DNA of 64,000 bases, from contig OMXJ01000002.1 in NCBI GenBank assembly GCA_900315015.1, positions 62,001 to 126,000 of the forward strand, read 5' to 3'. Positions 28,981 through 37,149 of this stretch are shown in pieces; the first letter of the stretch is position 1; the number at the start of each line of letters is the position of its first letter. The DNA is from an uncultured Eubacteriales bacterium (GTDB taxonomy: Bacteria > Bacillota > Clostridia > Lachnospirales > Lachnospiraceae). The notes under the pieces were generated by a model. It did not search any database and had not been told where the DNA came from. It saw only the letters and a program-made list of their open reading frames with translations. The position numbers were made by a program, and so were the translations under genes.

Positions 28981-29706
28981 TTATTTATTGTCCGTCTTAA
29001 TACCGCCAAAGCGTCTATCTCTAGCAGCAAAATAAGCAAGTGCCTTATCAAGCTCGGCCTCATTGAAATCAGGCCAAAGCACATCAGTAACATAAATCTC
29101 AGAATAAGCAAGCTGCCACATCATATAATTTGAGATCCTGAATTCACCGCTTGTTCTTATTAAAAGATCTGGATCTGGAATATCCTTTGTATCAAGATAT
29201 GCCGCAAAATCCTTTTCCTCAAAGGCGTCAATATCTATTTTTCCGTCTTTATAATCATGAGCTGCCTTCCTGGCTGCGCGCAGAATGTCATCTCTACCGC
29301 CGTAGTTAAGTGCAACTGTAAAATTAAGACCAGTATTATTCTTTGATGCCTCTTCAAGCTCTTTTATCTGGTTCTGAATATCCTCGTCAAGTCTGCTTCT
29401 TTCACCGATTACACGGATACGCATATTATTTTTGGTACTCTTTTTAATGCAGTCTTTAAGATATTCCCTAAGAAGATTCATTATAGTTTTTACTTCACTA
29501 TCCGGTCTCTTCCAGTTCTCAGTTGAAAAAGCATATACTGTAAGATACTTTACTCCTTTATTAAAGGCAAGCTCGCAGATATTCTCAACAATTTTACTTC
29601 CAGCAGCATGTCCGGCAGTACGCGGCAAAAAACGCTTCTTTGCCCATCTGCCATTTCCATCCATTATTATTGCTACATGCAAAGGCACATTCTTTACTTC
29701 AGCCAT
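28981..29706 (-). CDS. uppS: Isoprenyl transferase (undecaprenyl diphosphate synthase)
   Basis: Cis-prenyltransferase, 241 residues, making the C55 lipid carrier for cell wall synthesis. The N-terminal catalytic motif IIMDGNGRWAKKR includes the essential Asp. Further conserved segments are TVYAFSTENWKRP, NYGGRDDI and the C-terminal PDLLIRTSGEFRISNYMMWQLAYSE. It starts 4 nt after the small upstream gene and precedes cdsA. Confidence 0.97.
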   Translation of the reverse strand: MAEVKNVPLHVAIIMDGNGRWAKKRFLPRTAGHAAGSKIVENICELAFNKGVKYLTVYAFSTENWKRPDSEVKTIMNLLREYLKDCIKKSTKNNMRIRVIGERSRLDEDIQNQIKELEEASKNNTGLNFTVALNYGGRDDILRAARKAAHDYKDGKIDIDAFEEKDFAAYLDTKDIPDPDLLIRTSGEFRISNYMMWQLAYSEIYVTDVLWPDFNEAELDKALAYFAARDRRFGGIKTDNK

Positions 29707-29710
29707 TTTA

Positions 29711-29929
29711 TCATCCTTTTCTAATTAGATCTATAATTTCAATATCAGCTGGGGTAAGTCTGAAATTAGTAACCTTCTCAGTTCCATCCTGAGCGGTATA
29801 TTTTAACTCAAGAACGTCACCCTCCTTCATCTGCATTCCGATATCCTTAAGAAATGCAATTACCTTTGGATGATCTTCCTTGAACTTACCTGCCTTACCT
29901 GCAAATTTCATTAAATCCATTGGATTCAT
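29711..29929 (-). CDS. Small conserved-looking protein leading the uppS operon
   Basis: 72 residues, soluble, not recognised with certainty. It has a helical N-terminus with Pro-Met-Asp-Leu-Met and a Lys-rich stretch (KFAGKAGKFKEDHPKVIAFL), then short beta-prone segments ending in an Ile/Leu-rich helix. AAGGAGG before the ATG at 29929 favours this start over one 8 codons upstream. It lies 4 nt from uppS and is first after the promoter at 29992-30020. Confidence 0.75.
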   Translation of the reverse strand: MNPMDLMKFAGKAGKFKEDHPKVIAFLKDIGMQMKEGDVLELKYTAQDGTEKVTNFRLTPADIEIIDLIRKG

Positions 29930-29991
29930 ATTTTTTTCCTCCTTATTTTTCACACATTCCCATATTATTATTTAAAACGCCACACCATGAC

Positions 29992-30020
29992 ATTATAACT
30001 CAAAGCACGCAAAAAAACAA
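29992..30020 (-). promoter_or_regulatory. Promoter of the uppS-cdsA-dxr-rseP-polC run
   Basis: On the minus strand, TTGTTT (30020-30015) and TATAAT (29997-29992) are 17 bp apart, about 60 nt before the first gene. It explains how this half of the cluster is transcribed apart from pyrH-frr. Confidence 0.72.
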
Positions 30021-30036
30021 CCATAAAAAACAAGTC

Positions 30037-30066
30037 TTGACATTATAAAGGCTTGTGAGATAAAAT
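30037..30066 (+). promoter_or_regulatory. Promoter of the GHKL sensor kinase gene
   Basis: TTGACA at 30037-30042 and TAAAAT at 30061-30066, 18 bp apart. The -35 box lies within an ACAAG (30030-30034) / CTTGT (30052-30056) inverted repeat that could bind a regulator. Confidence 0.7.
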
Positions 30067-30117
30067 TATTCCCGAACGCTTAACTATTTCAAATAACTAC
30101 AAGAAGGAATAAATGAA

Positions 30118-31935
30118 ATGAACAAGCTAGCAACAAAAATATTAACCATTCTGACCATACTCATCATTATGGTCCTTATCATAACAGCTCTTATTTTCGG
30201 AAAAACCAACAGGCCTGGCGGTGCCCATGATATAAAGCATATCGATAAAGCAACCATTTCTATAAACGGCCTATCTAGAGATGTCACTCTCCCCTTCAAA
30301 ATAAAAAACCAGGACAGTGGGACCAAAATATCTGTAAGTTTTCTTGTCATGCCAGAGGACGACAATGTTTTATGCGTAAAGAGTAATTACGCACCATTTG
30401 ACGTATCCATAGAGAATAACGTCTTAGTTAGCTATTCAGAAAACAATTGTCCGTTTTATATGATAGATCCTCCTACCTCGTTATTTAATGTGGTCATTCC
30501 AGAATCAGAAGAGCCTTTAAAGGTCACTATCAATTATAGCTTTCCCAAGACTCGCAGCACTCTTACAATAAATGCTCCAATGCTCAGCAACTCAGCTGGA
30601 ATATTGACCTATCATACAAAAAAATATGCAGGAACCATCATTTTTGCTATAATACTCATGAGTATTGCCTTCTTTATGATTGTAATCTATTTTTCATTAA
30701 GGAAGGTATCCGAAGAGACAAAAATTATTTTATGGCTCGGACTTTTCAATCTATCTGTAGGTTTATGGCTTGTGGGAGAAAACGACTTTTCTCTCTTTCT
30801 TGTCCATAATCCTGTAATTATCTATTTATTTACCTTTACCGGGCTGTTTACAATGATCATATTCCTGACTCTATTCGTAAGAAGGCTCGTAAGGTTCAAG
30901 AATCCAAAAATATGCACGTTCATTGTAACCATCATGTTGATTGCAGATTTTTTAGCACTTGCACTTCAGCTCACAGGCATTTTTATGCTATCTAGTGCTG
31001 CACGCATAATTGATATACTGACAATACTATCATTATCCTTTCTTACCGGTCAGATTTTTTACGAAGGCTTCTTTGATGGCAATAAAAATGCAGCGAAGCT
31101 TTTCCCTCCTATAGCTGTACTTTTCACCGCTTCAGTGGCCGAAGTCATCAACTATGTATTTAGCCTTACCATCAAAAATACCATTTTATTCCAGATAGGA
31201 ATATTTATTTTTATGGTATTCATCACTATAACAGGTATCCAGTTCATAAGTGAGATTTTCAGTTTAAAACAGAACGAAAAAGAATTAGAATTTGAAGTTA
31301 AGCTTATGAAAATGCAGATTTCCCAGCGTGAAAAGGAACAGTTAAAACAATTAAAGATGCAGGAGCACTTTAGTAACGAGCGCCATGATTTAAGGCACAA
31401 GCTCGAGATATTAAAAAATTACGGCGAAAAGCAGGATTTTGAAAAGCTCTGCGAATATATAGATTCAATGACCGAAAATCTCAATGATTGCTTTGATACG
31501 CGCTACTGTTCAAACGATGCAGTAAATGCTGTAGTATGCCAATACGCCTCAATTGCCGAAAAAAATGGAATCAAGCTTACCATCAGTCTTGATGTTCCGA
31601 CTCATTCAGAAAAGATATCCGATATAGACCTTTGTGTCATCTTCGGTAATCTCTTAGAAAATGCTATAGAGGCCTGTAATGCTATGGAAAAGGGTGAAAA
31701 GTTCATCAAACTCATAAGCAATCACCACCTAAGTAAGCTCATCATAACCATGGATAATTCCTTTAACGGCGTATTTATAAAAAAGAACGGCGTAATTATA
31801 TCCAGTAAGGATGATAGCGTAGGACTTGGGGTCAGCTCAGTTGAAACACTTGCAAAAGGACATGGCGGAAGCTCGCATTTTGAGCCAGATAAACATTCTG
31901 ACATTTTCCATTCTTCAGTTTATTTTGAAATATAA
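30118..31935 (+). CDS. GHKL-type sensor histidine kinase with 7TM-like sensor region
   Basis: 605 residues. TM1 is at about 8-27, an extracytoplasmic domain of about 140 residues follows, then seven hydrophobic segments between about 170 and 382, reminiscent of 7TMR-DISM receptors. A coiled coil (about 385-415) leads to the phosphoacceptor motif NERHDLRH (His423) and a GHKL ATPase with N-box FGNLLENAIEAC (Asn511). This kinase type normally works with a LytTR regulator; the nearest one is 8 kb away at 39533-40255. It converges with the hybrid kinase gene and shares a terminator with it. Confidence 0.87.
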   Translation: MNKLATKILTILTILIIMVLIITALIFGKTNRPGGAHDIKHIDKATISINGLSRDVTLPFKIKNQDSGTKISVSFLVMPEDDNVLCVKSNYAPFDVSIENNVLVSYSENNCPFYMIDPPTSLFNVVIPESEEPLKVTINYSFPKTRSTLTINAPMLSNSAGILTYHTKKYAGTIIFAIILMSIAFFMIVIYFSLRKVSEETKIILWLGLFNLSVGLWLVGENDFSLFLVHNPVIIYLFTFTGLFTMIIFLTLFVRRLVRFKNPKICTFIVTIMLIADFLALALQLTGIFMLSSAARIIDILTILSLSFLTGQIFYEGFFDGNKNAAKLFPPIAVLFTASVAEVINYVFSLTIKNTILFQIGIFIFMVFITITGIQFISEIFSLKQNEKELEFEVKLMKMQISQREKEQLKQLKMQEHFSNERHDLRHKLEILKNYGEKQDFEKLCEYIDSMTENLNDCFDTRYCSNDAVNAVVCQYASIAEKNGIKLTISLDVPTHSEKISDIDLCVIFGNLLENAIEACNAMEKGEKFIKLISNHHLSKLIITMDNSFNGVFIKKNGVIISSKDDSVGLGVSSVETLAKGHGGSSHFEPDKHSDIFHSSVYFEI

Positions 31936-31940
31936 AAGAA

Positions 31941-31989
31941 AAGCTGTTACTTTAGGATACATTCATATCACTAAAGCAACAGCCTTTTT
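31941..31989 (+). terminator. Terminator after the GHKL kinase gene
   Basis: GCTGTT-CTTTAG (31943-31955) pairs with CTAAAG-AACAGC (31971-31983), with one mismatch, followed by TTTTT. A preceding AAAAG run lets it act weakly on the opposite strand too. Confidence 0.87.
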
Positions 31990-32003
31990 GAGCAGCAATT
32001 TTT

Positions 32004-34877
32004 TTACATTTTCTCTATCTTTTTGAGCAACTTCTTATATAGTTTCATAACCATTTCATGATTATCCCTAATAAAGGCAATGTCATTATCCCTTGCTGCA
32101 AATTCAAGTTCCTTACACTTTTTAGAAAAATTCTCTGCACCTATTGTAAGTGAAGTTCCTTTAAGTGCATGGATCTGTACCCTATAATCCTGCCAGTCTT
32201 CCTTTTCAAAGCTAGCTTCAAGCTCTTTTTGCTTATCTTCAGAAACGTACATTTCGCACACTTCCTTGTAAAATTCCTCATCCTCAGCGCAGTAGCTAAG
32301 ACCAAGCTTTATATTTACTTCAAGCAGCTCTTCTTCTAGATCATCAGCTCCGCTATCACTGGCATCTGCGCTATCACTGTCAGTTCCGCCTTCACCGCCT
32401 CTATCCTTTGCAGTATCTTCTTTAGATTTATCTGCTGCTTTTTCATTTTTGCTCTCTAAACTCTTTTGGCTATCTTTCTTTTCAACTTCTAAAGCTTTAA
32501 GGCTACCTTCTACAATGTCCTGCTCTTTTTCGGTATTCTTTTGCGCCTCCGTTTGCGCTCCTTCTAAAACACTCTTTGCATCCTTATACGCCTGCGCTTG
32601 CGCCCCTTCTAAAGCACTCTTTGCATCCTTAGGAGCCTTTGCTGCAGTTTCCCCTGCATCCTCTGTTGGTTTCTCCTTAGCTACTATGGTTACCTTTTGC
32701 GCCGGAAGATACTCTCTCACCATATTTTCAAGCTCTACACCATTTATAGGCTTTGAAAGATATGAAGCAAAACCCTTTTTCTTATATTCTTCTCTAACGC
32801 CCTCTATGGCATTGGCTGTGAGCGCAATAACAGGAGTTTCCGAATTGATTCCGCCGCCACTTCTTATCTTCTCGAAGGTCTCGATACCATCCATCTGCGG
32901 CATCATATGATCCATAAATATTATGTCATACTTTGTATTTATGCATTTTTCAATGGCCTCATTTCCGCTTAGCGCAGTATCGATCTGTACCTTTGTATTC
33001 TTAAGAAGACCTTTAAATACAATATGGTTCATTGAAAGGTCATCTACTGAAAGAATTCTAGCTTCTGGCGCCGTAAACTTAACGTGATATTCCTTCTTTT
33101 CTTCTCTGTTCATAAAACGAACGTAGAAGTTTCCGATTTCTTCATTTTCTATGGTTCTCTGCGGCAAATATACCCTAAATACAGAGCCTTTTCCATATTC
33201 GCTATCTACCTCTATTTTACCTCCAAGCATTTCGACAAACTGCTTAGTTATGGCAAGTCCAAGACCTGTACCTTCAACATTTCTGTTGGTATCAAGATCT
33301 ACTCTCTGGAAGGTTTCAAAAAGCTTCCCAAGGTCCTCTTCTTTTATTCCGATTCCAGTATCAATTACCTCAAAGCAAAGTGCTTTCATTCCGCTATTAT
33401 AAATAGCATCCACTTCCTTTGTCTGCTCTGAATCGATATTTGAAATCCAGGCCTTCTTTTGCTCATTTACCTTTGTCATATCAGCTCCGGCATATTTCTT
33501 TTCAGATACCACAAGCTTTATAAGACCCTTATTTGTATATTTAACTGCATTATTAAGAAGATTTATCAGAATCTGACGTAGCTTTGCTGAATCGCCCCTA
33601 TAATAAACCGGAAGAGAACTATCTACATCCACCAGGAAAGAAATATTTTTCTTTTCAGCTCTGATTACTATCATGTTACATACATCACTTAATACCTTGC
33701 CAAGATTATACTTAGAATTATCTATTTCCATTCTTCCTGCTTCGATCTTGGAAATATCAAGGATTCCATTTACAAGCGCAAGAAGAGTTTCACTTGCAGT
33801 TTCAATATTAACGGCATAATGCTTTATGTCCTCTTCTGTCGCCTCCCTGAGTATCATTTCATTCATACCCATAATCGCATTTATAGGCGTTCTTATTTCA
33901 TGCGACATATTAGCAAGGAAATCACTCTTCGCTTTATTGGCCTGATCTGCAATCTCCTTGTCAGCTCTTAGCTCATCACTCTCCTTTATTCTCTCTTCTA
34001 CCGCGAGAACATAGAAGGCTCCAATACCAAAGAGGATTATGAGAAGACCAAATACCCATACAACTAACGTTACAATCTGTGTAACTCCGCCTGAAACAGC
34101 TTTTTCCGGAACATAGCCTATCATCTGAAGATCTAATTCACTTATTTCAGCCTTAACAAGATATGCGTTTAGCTTCCCGCTTCTAGCAGCTGCCACAGTA
34201 TCAAGATTTAGTTTTTTATCAACCTCCTCCATCGTACTTAGACCTTCAGCCGAGCTTATCTTATCAGTTATTTCCTCTGAATCACTGATGAAATTGGTAA
34301 TTCTATTTCCATCCCAGTCTAAAAGACATATCTGCCCCTCACCGTCAAAAAGAGAAGCTGAAAAAAGCTCATCTATTCTATCCATGGCGTATAGCTTACA
34401 AAGAACATATTTTACGTTGCTGTTATTATATACTGGAACGGCAAACAAAATGCCCCTCCCTTTTTTATAAGCAACAGCATTTTTGCCTCTAAACGCCTTA
34501 GAAATAGCATTAAAATCTGACATTTTAACGGTTCCACCGAACTTGGCCGTACCGTCAAGCTCTACTAAAGACATACTCACGCCATTATCAATTTCATTGA
34601 TAATCTCAACAGCATTTTCTCCAAGCTCAATATTCTTTGATATTGTCTTTGTTAAAAGCTCAAGCATTTCAAATTCTTTAGCAAATCTTTCCTGTTCTAG
34701 CTCTGTAACAGTTCTTACCTGCTCGGTCACCTGATCTGTCATGTAATTATACAGAAGGCTCCTCATTTTCGCAAACATGGTTACACCTACCGTCGCCAAT
34801 ATCACCACGAATACACTCAGTTCAAGTATAAGTCTGCCATTTCTGGTCTTAAAATATTTAATCGTTCGTTTACTCAT
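32004..34877 (-). CDS. Hybrid sensor histidine kinase with receiver and HPt domains
   Basis: 957 residues, membrane-bound. TM1 about 16-36; an extracytoplasmic Cache-like domain about 37-265; TM2 about 266-290; HisKA with [12 protein letters not shown] (His326); HATPase_c with DTGIGI and GTGLGLAI (about 430-575); receiver domain about 605-725 with phosphoacceptor Asp656 (FMDHMMP); a low-complexity linker 730-850; and a C-terminal HPt with HALKGTS (His903). This is the BarA/EvgS type of phosphorelay. Its ATG overlaps the upstream binding-protein gene by 4 nt. The output regulator is not obvious. Confidence 0.93.
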   Translation of the reverse strand: MSKRTIKYFKTRNGRLILELSVFVVILATVGVTMFAKMRSLLYNYMTDQVTEQVRTVTELEQERFAKEFEMLELLTKTISKNIELGENAVEIINEIDNGVSMSLVELDGTAKFGGTVKMSDFNAISKAFRGKNAVAYKKGRGILFAVPVYNNSNVKYVLCKLYAMDRIDELFSASLFDGEGQICLLDWDGNRITNFISDSEEITDKISSAEGLSTMEEVDKKLNLDTVAAARSGKLNAYLVKAEISELDLQMIGYVPEKAVSGGVTQIVTLVVWVFGLLIILFGIGAFYVLAVEERIKESDELRADKEIADQANKAKSDFLANMSHEIRTPINAIMGMNEMILREATEEDIKHYAVNIETASETLLALVNGILDISKIEAGRMEIDNSKYNLGKVLSDVCNMIVIRAEKKNISFLVDVDSSLPVYYRGDSAKLRQILINLLNNAVKYTNKGLIKLVVSEKKYAGADMTKVNEQKKAWISNIDSEQTKEVDAIYNSGMKALCFEVIDTGIGIKEEDLGKLFETFQRVDLDTNRNVEGTGLGLAITKQFVEMLGGKIEVDSEYGKGSVFRVYLPQRTIENEEIGNFYVRFMNREEKKEYHVKFTAPEARILSVDDLSMNHIVFKGLLKNTKVQIDTALSGNEAIEKCINTKYDIIFMDHMMPQMDGIETFEKIRSGGGINSETPVIALTANAIEGVREEYKKKGFASYLSKPINGVELENMVREYLPAQKVTIVAKEKPTEDAGETAAKAPKDAKSALEGAQAQAYKDAKSVLEGAQTEAQKNTEKEQDIVEGSLKALEVEKKDSQKSLESKNEKAADKSKEDTAKDRGGEGGTDSDSADASDSGADDLEEELLEVNIKLGLSYCAEDEEFYKEVCEMYVSEDKQKELEASFEKEDWQDYRVQIHALKGTSLTIGAENFSKKCKELEFAARDNDIAFIRDNHEMVMKLYKKLLKKIEKM

Positions 34878-35959
34878 TCTAATTCAATAACCCCGTCTAC
34901 AAGCCATCCAAAGTTTTCTAGCAGTTCTTCATCACTTATCATTTCGCCTTCATCACATTTAAGATTTCCGGCATTGTCGTATATAACCCCTGAAAAAACA
35001 TCACCGCCATTAATAATCATTGCCATTGCTGCATTTAGCTTTTCTTTGTCTTCTTTGGTTATTTCACCTGAAATCACGTTAAAGCCAACTGCACCATCAT
35101 CAATACCTATCCATTTATTTTTCTCATTATTCGCCCTTCCCTGTTTGAATTCTGAGAGTATTTTATAATATACCTTGTCCCAGTTGCATACCACTATACC
35201 AAAGCATTTTTCCCCTGCTTCTTCTGCCGTAATGTTGTAGCCTATTGAGGCAATCCCATTTTCATCTGCTGCCCTTACAACATTTGCGGTATTTTGATGA
35301 TATGTAACTATATCTACACCTTCAGCTATAAGCTTATTGGTATTCTCTCTTTCTTTTTCTTCATCATCCCAGCTGTTTGTCCACGTCACATACACATTAG
35401 CCTCTGGATTAACGCTTTTAAGACCTAAAGTAAAGGCACTTATTCCTCTATTTACTTCATTATTTGACATTGCGGCTACATAGCCTATTTTATTAGTCTT
35501 AGTTTTTAAGCCTGCTGCAACACCGGCTAAGTATCTAGCCTGATAAAGCCTTGCAAAATAAGAAGTAAGGTTTTTAGCATGGAACTCTGAAGAATTCTGG
35601 TAAAAGACAATATCCGGATAGTCAGATACCTTATCCTTCATTTCTTCTGTGTAGTAGTAACTAGTAAATATTATCACAGAAGCACCTGCCTTTACAAGCT
35701 CTTTAACAGCTTTTTCACACTCTCCAGTATTTTCCGGTACATTTTCTTTAACTAAAAGCTTTAATCCGAGCTCTTCACAGGCCTTTTGACAGCCTGCATA
35801 GTGTTTTCCGTTCCAGCCGTTCTCATCCTTGCTGCCCGTCAATATTATGCCTACCGTTGATTTCTGCGTTTTAGGCGAACCATAAAAAATTATCAGAAGT
35901 ACAATAGCTACTGTTATAAGTATAAAAGTAGACAATAAAATAGTACCTTTTTTATTCAT
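34874..35959 (-). CDS. BMP-family substrate-binding protein, membrane-anchored (second of two)
   Basis: 361 residues of the basic membrane protein/PnrA family, which bind nucleosides and similar ligands in transporters. The N-terminal hydrophobic segment (about 7-26) has no lipobox Cys, so it looks like a signal anchor or ordinary signal peptide, unlike transport BMP lipoproteins. Family segments include [21 protein letters not shown] and [31 protein letters not shown]. It overlaps its paralogue upstream by 8 nt and the hybrid kinase gene downstream by 4 nt. No ABC permease or ATPase is nearby, so a role as sensor partner is inferred. Confidence 0.88.
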   Translation of the reverse strand: MNKKGTILLSTFILITVAIVLLIIFYGSPKTQKSTVGIILTGSKDENGWNGKHYAGCQKACEELGLKLLVKENVPENTGECEKAVKELVKAGASVIIFTSYYYTEEMKDKVSDYPDIVFYQNSSEFHAKNLTSYFARLYQARYLAGVAAGLKTKTNKIGYVAAMSNNEVNRGISAFTLGLKSVNPEANVYVTWTNSWDDEEKERENTNKLIAEGVDIVTYHQNTANVVRAADENGIASIGYNITAEEAGEKCFGIVVCNWDKVYYKILSEFKQGRANNEKNKWIGIDDGAVGFNVISGEITKEDKEKLNAAMAMIINGGDVFSGVIYDNAGNLKCDEGEMISDEELLENFGWLVDGVIELE

Positions 35960-37049
35960 CTATTTGTACTCCTTCCACAAACCAGTTAAAATCATTAAGC
36001 ATAGCCTCATCCGTCATGCTCTCCCCCTCAGATACTCTTAAATTTCCCTCATTATCGTATATAGGACCGTAAAACACATCAAATTCGCCGTTTTCAAGCT
36101 TATTTTTAGCTACGACCACCTTTTCAGATATACCTTTTTTTACATTCGAAGTAAACTTTGAAATCCTGACTATATCGCTCTCTATGCCGTCCCAATAGTG
36201 CTTTCCCTGGAACTTCCCCTGAAGACACCTTTTAATATGCTCCTTATAAAAGGCTTCCCAGTTCCATACAGCAGCAGTGAGATAGGTATTTGTATAGGTA
36301 TCAGAATTATCATAATCATAGCCTATTGACCAGATGCCCTTTTCTTCCGCAATATCCATAGTTGCAAGCGAATCTGAATGTACTGTAAGCACATCTATAG
36401 CAGGATGCTTTTCCAAAAGCTTGTTTGTGGCATCACTAGTTATATCATAGTCGATCCATGTGCCGCTCCAGCAAACATGTACAACAGCCTCTGGATTCAC
36501 CTCTCTTACACCAAGTGTAAAGGCATTTATTCCTCTATTTACTTCCGGAATGTCAAACGCCGCTATATATCCTATTTCGCCGGACTCACTCTGAAGCCCT
36601 GCAACAATACCTGTTAAATATCTGACCTGGTACATTCTTCCAAAATAAGTAGCTAAATTCTTGCTCTCCTTAACTCCTGATGCATGAAAGAAGTAAACAT
36701 CAGGATACTTTTCAGCAACCTCAAGCTCATACTGCCCATAATCATAAGAATTGCATATTATTATTTCACAGCCCTCTTTAATAAGCTCCTCCATAATCTT
36801 TACACATTCTTCATTTTTAGGCACTTCTTCTGCATAAATAACCTCGAGATTAAGTTCCTCCTCACAGTTCTTTATGCCCTCATAATGAGATTGTCCCCAG
36901 GTACCATCATCCTTTACACTATTCATTATAAGACCTACCTTGGTCTTTTTCTTAGTTATGTTAGTATTCTTAGAATTAGTCCTGATAAGCAGAATTCCGA
37001 TAATTATTAAGGAAAAAATAACCCCTGCAACTAAAACAATTTTTTTCAT
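35952..37049 (-). CDS. BMP-family substrate-binding protein, membrane-anchored (first of two)
   Basis: 365 residues, paralogue of the next gene, with matching segments VGLIMNSVKDDGTWGQSHYEG and IGYIAAFDIPEVNRGINAFTLGVREVNPEA and the same C-terminal YDNEGNLRVSEGESM..FNWFVEGV pattern. The N-terminal anchor has no Cys. The ATG at 37049 is chosen since AGAGG lies 6 nt upstream; the longer frame begins at TTG. It is first in the BMP-BMP-hybrid kinase operon. The inverted repeat at 37075-37110 lies 26 nt upstream of the start. Confidence 0.88.
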   Translation of the reverse strand: MKKIVLVAGVIFSLIIIGILLIRTNSKNTNITKKKTKVGLIMNSVKDDGTWGQSHYEGIKNCEEELNLEVIYAEEVPKNEECVKIMEELIKEGCEIIICNSYDYGQYELEVAEKYPDVYFFHASGVKESKNLATYFGRMYQVRYLTGIVAGLQSESGEIGYIAAFDIPEVNRGINAFTLGVREVNPEAVVHVCWSGTWIDYDITSDATNKLLEKHPAIDVLTVHSDSLATMDIAEEKGIWSIGYDYDNSDTYTNTYLTAAVWNWEAFYKEHIKRCLQGKFQGKHYWDGIESDIVRISKFTSNVKKGISEKVVVAKNKLENGEFDVFYGPIYDNEGNLRVSEGESMTDEAMLNDFNWFVEGVQIDE

Positions 37050-37074
37050 CAAAAACCTCTTCTTTTTAACGCCC

Positions 37075-37110
37075 AATAACAGTTAAGACGCAACTGTCCT
37101 AACTGTTATT
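37075..37110 (-). promoter_or_regulatory. Inverted repeat with LytTR-like half-sites upstream of the BMP operon
   Basis: Perfect 11-bp arms AATAACAGTTA (37075-37085) and TAACTGTTATT (37100-37110). Inside are ACAGTTAGG and ACAGTTGCG in tandem on the minus strand (37106-37089) and ACAGTTAAG on the plus strand (37079-37087). The first and last fit the LytTR/AgrA pattern [TA][AC][CA]GTTN[AG][TG]. It lies just after the clostripain-like gene and could instead act as a weak terminator for it. Confidence 0.55.
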
Positions 37111-37149
37111 TAGCATTATTATTAAAAACTATTCCTCACAATTACTTAT

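Noticed and set aside
32449-32910. Plus-strand frame of 153 codons
   Set aside because: Antisense to the linker and receiver of the hybrid kinase; Ala/Ser/Leu-rich composition is a shadow of the linker.
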